Positions 1-12,200 of a stretch of 64,000 nucleotides of DNA are shown piece after piece. The notes under the pieces were generated by a model. It did no database searches. It worked only from the letters and a program-made list of their open reading frames with translations, and was not told the DNA's origin. Position 1 is the first letter of the stretch; the number at the start of each line of letters is the position of its first letter. Source of the DNA: Opisthocomus hoazin (lineage: Eukaryota; Chordata; Aves; Opisthocomiformes; Opisthocomidae). The stretch is from contig NC_134421.1 of assembly GCF_030867145.1 (NCBI RefSeq), positions 22,203,979-22,267,978 of the forward strand, given 5' to 3'. The translations under genes were made by a program, and so were the position numbers.

Positions 1-63
1 TTGATGGCAAACAGACACCTACCCTTTCTTAGACAGGAATTAATTTTCAAAAGCAATGCTTAC
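1..63 (-). other. Start of VEZT intron 11 (partial)
   Basis: Sequence downstream of the exon 11 donor GTAAGC. The rest of this intron and the C-terminal exon(s) lie outside the window. Confidence 0.85.
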
Positions 64-271
64 CGTGGTCGCTAAATAGCAGCTGTTTCCATTTCTGTCT
101 TTCTATTTCTGAAGCTTTAAATCCCAGCACAGATTTCAATTCTTGTAACACCCTCTTAGATTCCTGTCTCTCTCGTTCTTGTCTCTCTCTTTCTTCCTGG
201 GAAAAGCAGTAAAAATCTTCCCTTTTGTATTCATTCTCTGTATCTGAATAATCAACATATGCTTCCAATTC
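64..271 (-). CDS. VEZT: VEZT exon 11 (residues 547-616)
   Basis: The exon encodes [20 protein letters not shown], a run of [15 protein letters not shown], and [20 protein letters not shown] up to FSDH. The ending is nearly invariant in vezatins. The donor is CAC G|GTAAGC at 63-62. The acceptor pyrimidine tract is a (TTTC)n microsatellite at about 274-296. One or more C-terminal exons lie to the left of the window. Confidence 0.96.
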
Positions 272-3200
272 CTAAAGAAAGAAAGAAAGAAAAAACCCAA
301 TTTTGATCTTCACTGTCAGTGTAGACCCCGTCCTACAGTCTGATACATGATCAAGTGATCTCAACACAAGCCAACCACAGTAACAGGACAGAGCCCTGTC
401 TGAGCAGAGCCAGTGGATCTGACACTGCTCTCAGTTATATCTGTATAATTTTGGAGCAAGTCCACTCACTGAAAGTTAACATTACTACAGTCACCTAAGA
501 TTTATTTTCATACATGTATGATCAAGTGATATACCTTGAAAATGGGAGTCGACTTCCTCATAACTGCAGGTGGAAACAAGCAACGCCGATGCGCGTTTCT
601 TTTTTTTTTTTAATTTACACGTAAGCAATTCTTCCTCAGTCAGGCATCTTGCTAACTTAACTTATGTAAATCCTTATTAAGAGGATTTTGAGATTAGCAC
701 ACTCCTCCTCCAATTTTAACTATTGGCTTACAAGCATGAAAAAACAGAGCTCCATTTGTGTTATAACAGAAAGCCAGTAACATTATTAGATGCAGCTCTC
801 TTTGATATGGAAAAAAATCTAGAGAGAATACATGTGTGGTAGGCTTGGGAGAAGCCGAGGGAGGGACAGAGCAGAGCATGGGTGTTCAATCTGCTTTCAG
901 AATGCACCTGCCACTGGGTTCGGGGATGGAGGAGACCAGCCTCTCTTCCAGACAGCCCAACCATCACACACGAGTTCCCCAAATGCCACAAAAAACTGTT
1001 CAGTGTCACAGTCTGTTTCAGGAATCCAAAAATGCAGAGATTACTCACACTGAAGACAGGCTGGTTTGTTCTGGAACTTGTCACTTGTGCAGCTGTGTCA
1101 GTTCAGCTAACAATATGCAAGTAGGACTCTATGTTATACACTGCCTTTTAGCAATTCACATTTATTTCTGTATCGCTCTGACTTGTGTCACTGCTCTCCT
1201 TTTGTCCCTTATTTCTAATGATATATATGAGAAGAAGTGAATGCTAGTGCTCTTTTTTCCAGGATGGGGAATAACTCCCCATGGAACAGCAAAAGAAACA
1301 CATATCCTTTTTTTCTTTAAGTCCAGTTATGGAATGGCACTGGCTACCTACTTGATCTGTCTTGGCAAGACAAGAAGGTCACTGACAAGCAACTGAAAAA
1401 GGAATGGGTACAGCAAACAAGCCCCAATTATTATTTCAAATGGTCTTTTTTTTTTTTTACCTGCTCTTCAGGGATGGGATCTTTGTTTTCTATGTATATG
1501 GCAGGCTGTGTTACAGGTACTGTAGTACGCTGTAGGTTGTCACAGGAAACTTCAAGTTTGCCTTTAGGGGGAAAGAAGAAAACGGATCAAACAATAAAAA
1601 GATGAAGTGTTGAATGATCTTTTTGACTCACTCAGGCAGGGTCCAGGCATTTTCATTAGGCATGACTGGCACACACAAAAAGTGGTGAAAAGGCTGGTTA
1701 GAATACGTTGAAACACTGTGTCAGAGAGCACTTAAATAACTTAGCTATTTTGATATAAGCTGGGTCTGATAAAACTCATCTTGAAATACTTCAACTAACA
1801 AACCTCAAAATTTTTATAGACTTCAAAAACCTGCAGATGATGAGAAAAATTGGTAAAACCAGAAAAGAGACTCAGTGCCCAAGTTTAAAAAGAGAAGTAT
1901 CACACTAAAACTATAGGCAAATCAGCTTCAAGTAACTGGCAAACATTGGAAGAAATAATCAAGCAAAATTTACAGGAAGCTATCTGGAAGGTAGCAAGGA
2001 GATAAGTGACAGCCAGTGTGGGTTTGCTGAGAATAGATGTCACATAGCTCCAAGGGGCAATGGGCACAAACTGAAGCATAGGAAGTTCCACCTGAACACG
2101 AGGAAGAACTTCTTTACTCTGAGGGTGAAGGAACCCTGGAACAGGCTGCCCAGGGAGGTTGTGGAGTCTCCCTCTCTGGAGATATTCAAGACCCGCCTGG
2201 ACAAGGTCCTGTGCAGCCTGCTGTAGGCGACCCTGCTTCGGCAGGAGGGTTGGACTAGATGACCTACAGAGGTCCCTTCCAACCCCGAACATTCTGTGAT
2301 TCTGTGACACCTGAGAAGGCAGCACCACTGAGAAAAAAAATGTGAGGAGCCTAGTAGTCAACTATACCCTGCTGCAAGCAAAAATCCAGGCTACACACAT
2401 ATAAACAACAGCACTGACTGTTAGACGCATGAAATTACATTTCTGCTCTAGCTCTGAGCAGGCTGTGGATGGAACACAGCGCTCAGTTTGGGGCTCCTTC
2501 ATTCTATAATATTGTGGAGCAACTAGAGGGAGTCTAGAGGCAAACAGTGGAAATGATCAGAGGACTAAATGAAGTACAGTTGTCAGGGAAGAGCTGAAGG
2601 ATGCAGAGTCATGTAGAGAAGATGGAAATAAATATATTAACTGTTTTTAGGAATGTAACAGCTATAAAGAGGAAATGGATTCCATTGTGAGTGAATCAAA
2701 AGTACCGCTTTTCAATTGCAGCAAGAGATACTTCTATTCAGTAATAACTTTCTGCTGGTAATGGAGTTAAGTTTTGGAATAGATGCCTGGAAATACTGTA
2801 AAATGTCTCTAAAGAGAGGATTTTAGGAACAAGTAAACAACATTTACTCAGAAACACTAATTAACCCTTGAGAAGGGAAATGGGCTAGATGACCTTGCCA
2901 AGCCCCACCCATCTCTCTTTTCCATTGCTAATCTAGACATCGAATACTTAGGGATGGTATTCTGAAAGTAGGCTGTTCACATTAACAACAGTTTTAATGG
3001 TGCTCAGTTATGTGCTTTTGCAAACACAGAAAGTATATAATTCCCTAGCTACCTGGGCTGGGCTAAAGATTTGACATTTCAGATGTATCTAAATGCAAAC
3101 TTCAAAATAAAGGTGAAGCATGTAGTGAAATTTGAAGTACATGGAAAATTGACAGGAGATATTTATTTTATAAACATCAAGCTCCCTTGTCCATTGCATA

Positions 3201-6200
3201 ACTCTGCCTTGGAATAAAAACATTTTAATAATAATAATGAGATCAGCAATAGAAATATGCTCCTGAAGGTATGAAGACAAATCTGGAAGAGAATATGGAA
3301 GTTATTAATTAAAAGCTCGCCTTCCCAAATCAGAGGAGTAAATCAGCTGCTCTAACATGTACAGGCTGCCCTGTTTGCCACCTGTGTGGGATGATACCAT
3401 TGCTAAGGATATGCTTCAAGATCATGAATTTACAGTGTTTAACTAAAACTGCTGCTGCTTGAGTTCTTTACCAGTGGATTAAAGGACTGCAAGATCCAGG
3501 AGCTTGCAGCAGAGTACTATGGCCTTGCTCTTATAAATATCTAAAAAAGCTGTATACATTTGCAAAGATAGAGACAGATTAAAAGGAAGAAGGATGGAAT
3601 TTAAACAGTTTGAGGGATATTATTTCAAAGATCATTAAAACAAGACTGTAACTAACCATAAAGAGTATTCTGTTCTGTAAAATCAGCAGCAGATTACTAC
3701 ATGCTTAAATTGTCAAAGCCTTAAGTGGTAAATCAGTTTTATCAGTGATGAAAAAAGATGAAAGTCTAGAATCAACTCATGTTGGAAGTGAGCAAAGATC
3801 TACATGCAGATCAATGACAGATAAGTCTATCATTGCCTGATGAATTTCAGTAGAGGTGAATTCCCCTGAAGATGCTAAAGCCCCACTTGCTGTCAGGCTC
3901 TGTTCTCTATCTGGCAGGATCTAACGGCACTGGCTCTAGAAATACACCAAGTCCTATAAACAAAGAAGCCAAACGGCATTCACTAAAGTAGACATATGCT
4001 ATAATCTATGCTAGTACCACCACCATGAAAGGCTGTTGAGAGTCTAGTGTTCAATCAGTTACACTTAAAGGTTTTGCTTTGACAGAGCTTGACACAATGA
4101 ACTATTTAATGCAGCTGTAAGAAACCTGCTTTGACACAGAATGATTTAGGGCAAGAAGCATGCAGCGCTTGCTGGAGAGGACTCATCTGTTTATACAGAA
4201 AACAATTAAAGATATGCAAAACTGCTCTGAAAATAAGTGACAGGCAGCTATGCAGGATGCGACAACTAGGATAGCCCACAGTTCAAAACAGCTCTTTCAT
4301 GGTTGGAAACTTTCAGCTTTTGGTTCAACAACAGCATTCTGATGCTGGCCAGAGCAACGCGTTCCCAGTTTCCTCCTCTCCACGGAGCAACATGGGCCCT
4401 TTGCCGCTGCAACTGCTGAGCTGCCTTCTGCTTCTCATGGATGGAAATCTTCCCGTGCTGAGAGCAGCAGGAACCAAGAAGGACAGCAAAGATACATTTT
4501 TGCTCAGTATATAAACATGGTAAGAACGAAACCCAAGCAAACAGTAAATTTAAATACTGGATACATTTTGCATTTATAGAAGAAGCAGCAAAAAAGACTT
4601 ATTTTGTTTAAATACTAAGCACAGTTAAGAGATACTGCTAAAAATATTTAACAAATATATACGGCTTTTATGTAATGAAATATTTCCTCTCAAAACTGTG
4701 TGTAAGCCATCAGAAACAGCTTCCTCTTCAACAGCATTCATGACTGACATTGATAATGGCATTCCACTGCTCTACTGCTTGAGCTAGTTAGTTGAACTAA
4801 ATATCTATTCCAGCAAAAGTACTGGGCATCCACTTAGACACAGTGTTCTACTACCATGGGGTTCTCGCTACAGGTCATCAAAAGATTAATTCGTTTTTTG
4901 ATAATAGTGCATAAAGATAAAGGAAAAATGTGCTTAGCTGCTACATTATTTCAGCAGAAAGGTATCTTCTTCCAAAGAGCTTTCAGGAAGCACTGAAAAA
5001 AATCCCAAAATAATTTAATGAAGCAATTCACGTAATCATGACCAACAGACCAGCTGTTAAGATTTGCAGAAAGACAGCAGAAGAATCAGACTTGATTTCA
5101 CGCACAGCTTGAAAAGGTCAACTCACAGAAGCTGGACTGCTTAGAAATATACCAGGAACGTCAAATGTTGTCAGATAAAAACAGTTTTCAATGACCAACA
5201 TAGTTTAAAAGTAGCTCCTGTGGAGTAATTCAGTAAACTTGTTGTAAAATAGAGATTCAACCTCAGCACATTTCCAGGAAAGTCACTGGGCAAAAGTGAA
5301 GGATTTTTTTTATTTTTTATTTCCCATGCAGTCTCTCCCTTCTAGATGACACACCAGGTTATTTTCGCGCTGAACTCTAAGAGGAAGCAAGTTATAATAA
5401 GTGCCTGCTGTGAAATTTATGTACAAAGTAAAAATAAAGCTAAAGTAAGCAAAATACTGTGGTGTGCAGTCTAGAAAGAACATTTAAGGAAAGGGAAAAA
5501 AAAGATCAGTGGAACTGCTGGTTCTGGAGGGCATCAGCAAAACACAACAGGCTGGCACATGCAAATGTATCTGACTACATCTAATATCCTTATAGGCTGT
5601 TCTACGCAGCGCTGAGAGGGAAGCTGTAAGACTAGACTATCAGGCAAAGTACACACAATTTGGTTATACCGTGTCTGGACCTACACGGAGCCTGCTTAAT
5701 ACAAGCATTAGGCTTCCCAGTGCTCCCAGTTCTGATGTAAGCATGAACAAGGTCAGCTTGCACGCCTCTAGGCCCACGGCAATATTCGTCTATCCACTGG
5801 ATATCCCACCCATATATCATTAGGAGCTTAGCTCACTACACATTTGGATTTCTGTAGGTAACTTGCTAATACCCCAAGTCATAATTTTCCCAATGCAGTC
5901 TCCATTACCAGCATTTTTCAGATGCTGGGCTGTGCCTTCCTAGGACAGCAAAAAAGCTCCTGCAAAATAGAAAGATTAGAAATTGCAGACTTTGATTCCT
6001 AAAATTAGAACTCCATGTCAGGAGAGCCTGAGTTCACTTTCTCTCACAAAGAGAACAGCATTGGCAGTACAGGTCACTAAGGAGACGGACACAAGGCAAA
6101 ACTTTGGGATACGCTGCTCAGTATGACTTTTAAGCACACAGATGATCAGCTCACTCTCAGAGAGAAGGTAAATGGGTATTATATGCTCAATGCATCCTCT

Positions 6201-9200
6201 ACAATTCAAAATGTTCCAGGAAATGTCATTGTCAAGAAAGTTTCATGACAATGACATTCTCATTTTAATTAACTATGTAATTTTTATGCAGTAAATAAAT
6301 GAAAATCTCACCCCTTCACATGCGATTCACCAGTCAAAGGCAAAAAGCCACTACTGGTCCACACGTGGAAGTGCAACAATCTGAATCCACGTGTGTAACA
6401 GACTGAGTTAACACATTGACATTTTTTGCTGAAACAAAAGCGTCAAGGCCATCACAACGAACAAGTCTGACATATGCACACAGTTTCTCAAAGTGTATAG
6501 CTGTAAGACCTTCTTCATCTAAAATGCTGATACAGAGGCTGAACGCTGTCTTTGATACATTTTTCTACCTCTAAAGTACATCCCAATGGTTGCTAATTTA
6601 ATCTCTCACATTTACCTTTTTTATTTGGGTTTCTTCCACTCATTTTTTCCACCTGAGAAATGGCTTCTTCCCAGCAGCTGTTGCTTGCCTGGATATGAGG
6701 CTGAATAAACTTTAGTTTTTGTTCCAGAACCTGATGGACTTCTGTTGTCAACTCAGGTGTCTCCTTAGTGCTAACAAGTTTTTCAAGTTCATCCTCAAGA
6801 ATTATTACCCTAAGTGATGAGGAGATGAACAGAAGTAAGCAAAAATAAATATCTCACTTCACCATTCCTTCAAGTATTTCATTTAATATCCTGTCATTTT
6901 CTTCAAGTTTTAAGAATCTAACTGGGCCAACTCCTCAAAGATGCCCCAAAATTTTAAAAATAAGATCCCTTTCTCCACATCAGGATACATTGCTCACCTG
7001 CATTCATTATAGTAATTCTTATGTGTAAGATTAAAAGAGTAGGACAGTTTCAACTATTTCACCAAGGCAGTGATGAATCTTTAAAAATATTTACAAGGTA
7101 GTTACTATGAGCTGAACTGTCTTACAAAGCATTTAGAATGTTGCAAAATCAATGAAAGATAAGTATGTTTTCAGATTTTTTCAAGAGAGTGACAAAAGCG
7201 AGGCAAGATCTTAATGCATTGCTGAGCTTTGAATTTTCACCAGATACTTCAAGAGTAGCCAGGAAGCAATGTCAGATTCCATGTTGAACCGAAGCTCTTT
7301 GACCCCACGCGATGTGAAGATACGCCTACGAACAGAACAGGCATGAAATACTTGCAATGACTACACGTACCTGCCTTTTTCGTTTTCAGTGTGGGACATA
7401 AACTGACAACCCAAAGAACTCAAGTCTGAAGTCTTCTTCCTACAGGTGTATTCTCTTAATTCACATGCAAACTTACTCATTGAGCAGTGCCTTGAGATGG
7501 AGCTGCAAGCTGCGTACCGCTGTCTGCAGACTGTTCAGCTCTCTTGACTTCTGCTTCGTCCTGGCTGGCCGTTCAAAACCCGACTGATGCTGAGTTTCGA
7601 AGTACCGATAAAACTCGTAGCTTCGCTTAAGCTCCTCTAAGCAGGCAGCGTGTGTGCGAGGTAGGCCTTGCGTCACATCAGACAAGATGTGATGAGGCAG
7701 CCGTTCGGGGGAGACCAGGGGCTTGGGGGACGCGTTGGCTGGGGACAGGAGCAGCACCAGCCTCCGGAAGAATTCTGAACTCTGCCCTACCCAGAGCTGG
7801 AAGAGGACCTGCAAAACAGGGTAGGGTTAGCTCTGCGCACCAGGGAAGACAGCCAGCCTCCAAAGCAAACGTGCAGACACATCACGGGACAACATTCCTC
7901 GGTCAGCCACAGACCTTTGAAAAACTGAGAAAATCCACCGCATGTTTTTGAAGGGTATTCCCGACCATGTGAGTGGCAGATCTTGTGAATCTTAGGTGAC
8001 TGTTAATTCTTCAGTGAAGGATATTATATGCAATTATGCTCAGAAGGCTGTCAGAGGCCTAAAACCTCATATTCTCATCAGGCAGTCTCATTATTTGCTA
8101 TAATCTCCACATACCCTATAGCTCATAACGGCCTGCCAAAATTCCAGTGGCAGCAAAGACATTTTTTCCTTTACAACGCCAAGCTATCATTTCTGTGATC
8201 TACTAACTACTGCACAGCCCCACACCCAACCCTGAAACATGAGTCTAATTGCACTGTACTCCAACAAAAACCGTTCTGCATCTGAAGAAAACTGGACTGC
8301 TAACCTTATTTTGTTTTTTTCAGCTGAAGTGAGAAATTTCACCAATGCCACTAAGGAGGAAAGACTTGTAAGAAAAGAATTGATTGACAATGTTATATAT
8401 GGTACAAAAGAGGTCAGTCCATCTGGGAGCAAGGAAACCCACAAGTTTGATTTTTTGAGAACTTTCACTTCCAATGAAATGAACTGTTTTCTTGGTTTAG
8501 AACTCAGTAGACCACAACAGAACAGTACCATCTTTTATTTCTAAAATGAAAAGGAAAGGTTAGGACACTTTCTCTGCAGTACTGGTCCTTATTAAAAGGA
8601 ATCAACAGCAGGTGAGACTGAAATCTGTTCTCAAGCCTTTCAGACTGAGGAAGACAAAGTAATTACAATACTTTTTTCTGTCCCCCTCAGCTATAGAACA
8701 GGACTAACAATTTACTTGTTCTGAGATTTTGAATCTATAGGATTTGTAACAATATATTTACACCTTTGTACTTATACTACTATGGACAGGTAACAGTTTT
8801 TTTCAGGCAAAACATTCAGAACAGTAACACAAAAAATTAAATGCCTTCAGATAGATGTGGTCTGATATACCCCAAGGGTATATCAAAAATATTTGGACAC
8901 AAACTGATAAAATATTCCGAAAGAAAAAAATAATTCTCAGTTTAAAAAAGACAGTTAAGAGAAGCAAGAACACAGAATAGTATGAAATGAATTTGGGACA
9001 CACATGCAAGATGGCGATTTGGCTGGGTGCTAAAATAAAAAGCAAACAAACCGGCTGCAATTACCCAAGTGTCCCCGAAGGTGTGGTGCCCTGGACAGAA
9101 AGTCAAGAGCTCATGCTATAATAAACACAAAAGACGACCAATTCTTTCCACCAGACATAAGGCAAAAGCAGTGAGTGAAAAAGTAGCACACAAGAGTAGT

Positions 9201-12200
9201 GAACTTCAGGAACCGGTAACAATAATCCAAAACCTACCTGAAAAAAAGTACAATTATGAGAGAAAATGAAATTCCAAACACATTAGGGTTGCAGATAGCT
9301 TGCTCTGCCAATTACTTTTGGTGATTTTTACTGGCATTTAAACTTCACCCAAAACATCCAACTGGCTCTCCTCAGCTTGGATCAGTATTTATTTTTCAGC
9401 CAACAATTTTCACTCTTTAAACTGGTTTAGTTCAAGCACCAGGTATGCAAAACACACAGGCTACATTTGCCGTATGGCCTAGACAGGGGCTTGAAAGAAA
9501 ATTAATATATTAACTAAATTTGGATACATGTCTGTATTCTACCTGCATTTTAATATAATGGCAAGTTCTCTCAAATTAAAAAAAAACCCTGAAGAGGACT
9601 GCACATAAATCTAGGGCTCACAACACAAGTATGTCCCAACGTTCTGTAAGTATATCTATTTTGTTATCTAAGCAAGAATCTGCTTAGGAGTGATTTATGT
9701 TAATTTAGCTTGGTTGAACTCCACCACACCCAGCCTACATCACTGTCTGTTACCAGTGAAGGTAAACTGAGATTTACTAGTTGTGAGCGTAACTGTAACC
9801 AGAAAGCATCTCAACCTATTTAACTAAAACAGATTCCAGTTAAATTATTGCAAATGGAAGGTAAACAAAGACTTAGCTTACAAGCTTGGGCAACTCTGAC
9901 TTCTTGTGCTTAAAAAGAAGCGGGTAAGTAAGTGGGCTTGCATGGTTGTAATTAGAACTCCAGCTAATGAAAAGGCAGTGAAAAAAATCCCCAAAGCTTA
10001 CATCTGACGTAGCTCTTAGCTTACAACTAATTAGACAAAGCCTCAAAGCTTAGCAACCACTATTACTGTAACATTTACTGTCAGAACAAAAGAAGTCAGG
10101 GTCTAGGAATTAAGTGAATAAAATGCAACAAGAGCCAAACCCATAGAAACACAGAAGTCACATAATAATGGAATTTTCCATTAAAAAAAATAATGTTAAA
10201 AGGGAACTGACTCTGCAGAGAACCACTAGAGTGTAGAAGGCTTGCATTCAAATCAGATCTTCTTTGCAACTGCAAACATTTACTCATGCAAATTAAAAAT
10301 ATTTAACATCTCAAAACAAAATAGAGAAAAAGGCCATTACACGGTCATCATTCTGTTCAGTTAAACGTTTTTCAAAGATCAAAGAACAACACTGGCTCAT
10401 GGCAGCAGGGGTCCAAGCTTATGATTTCTACTCCTCAGTGTAACTGAATGCAGCTATTCCCTTTGGCAATTACAACTAAATTATATCTTCGGATGTCTCT
10501 CTTTTTATTCAAGTCAAGAGATTAGCTGAAAAAGATGGAAGTACAAATGTGGAAATTATTTTATTCAGCTGAGATCAAGTGAAATCAGAGAGTAAAAAAT
10601 CATGTTTAAGAAGGAGATTGATCAAGCTGATTATAAAACAGACTTGAATTTACATGATGTGCAGAAAAAAATCCTAATGTTGTATTGTGCAACCTCTCTT
10701 CAGCTTCATGCAAGAAGAAATCACCAATAAACGCAGAAACACAGGATATGAGACTGATTACATCTCCCCCCCGTTGACCGCATTACCACAGGCTAGCCCG
10801 TACAAGCCCCAGGCCTTCATGACAACGGGAAGATTTTCACGATGCGTATGTCCTTCTAGGAGCGGTTACCTTGAGCGCAGGCAAGCTGAAGCCATCGGTG
10901 AGGTTGTGTGCCTCCTCTTCGGTGACCTGCTCCTCGCTCAGCCCCAGCCCCAGCTCCTTAAAGGGGACTACACAGATGTAGCTGGTCACGTTGTCACTCT
11001 CCGAGTTCAGGGGATAGGTTTAGCCAGAGTTAAGGTGGTTAACAAAGCAACTTTTGCATTAAACACACAGAAAAGGAAAAAACCTTATTAGGTTTCTTAT
11101 TTCTGGCAATTTGTATGAATGCACATACATTCCACCCAAATCCATGTGAATCCTGTTTAACTGAAGGTTTTGCAATCCTTATACAGAGCACAAGTTTTAA
11201 GACACTGACAAAACACCTACGTCTAAATACAAACACATAAAAAGAAACAAAATAGACTGATGAAAAATGCCAACATCCCTTTCAAGTAAGGAAAATACCT
11301 TACCTTTAAACCTTCAGTTTCCAAGAAGTAGCTCATATCAATCTTAAACCAGAAGTCATACATTTAACAGAGGAAAGAGGAGAACAATTCTTGCACAATT
11401 TTAAGTTTCAAAGGTAGGCGATGTTATAGACCAAACTCAGGATGACAGGAATTGCCTGCGAGTTCTGTCTGTGGAGGGACGGCTCAGAGATGTCCACAGT
11501 AACTGCTCTTTGACGTTTCAGATAGTACCATGCAGGACAGGAGCTCCCGGGTTGTCATACCATTAATTTCATTGATTACATCACTGCAAAGCCACCATGA
11601 CCTTGGCAGAAACGGCGCTGAACTGTTATCTATCGACACTATTCAGCACATTTAAGTTCTGAGCAGAAAAATGTACATTTCCAGTCCTTAGAAATGCTTA
11701 AAAATTAGGAAGCAAGCACGCTATAACGGACACCAGAAGACAGATAAAAAAATTTCATAGGCTAGGCAGCATTTATTTTAAAATAATTTTAGGCTAACCT
11801 CATGCTGGGGAAGGGGAAGGAGAAGCAGTTCAAGATTTCTGCACATTTTTCATAGTTACCCAGTCACAAAATAGTAAAATTTGCTTTGAAGCAGAAACTT
11901 ACAACTCATGGTCACAAGCACGTTTGTTCCATAGAAATATATATACAAAAAATATTTGTAAAGTATTCATTAAGATAAGGCCTTAATTTAAACCATGGGT
12001 TTTTTTAAATTACATTTTGATTTACGAACAGAACACTCTCATCTCTTGGGGCACATAAAGCCTATTAGAAGCATTTGTCTCTTGTCCAACTAACATGTTT
12101 TCTGGGGAAGCTACAAGTTCCAACCGCTTTCACTCCCAAATTTTCCACGTGCTAAATTCTCATAGGATTGAAGTTGCAAGAGTGATTTGCTCAAGAAAAT

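Larger units (their letters stand above)
1562..6615 (-). other. VEZT intron 9
   Basis: A 5.05-kb intron. It holds an archaic CR1 interrupted by a younger CR1 tail at about 1765-2930 and a 37-base palindrome at 6222-6258. The stretch at 2940-6200 shows no recognised element. Confidence 0.85.

Noticed and set aside
1900..2361. Minus-strand open frames at 1.9-2.4 kb
   Set aside because: They are antisense to the CR1 tail; similar frames recur antisense to the other CR1 copies.
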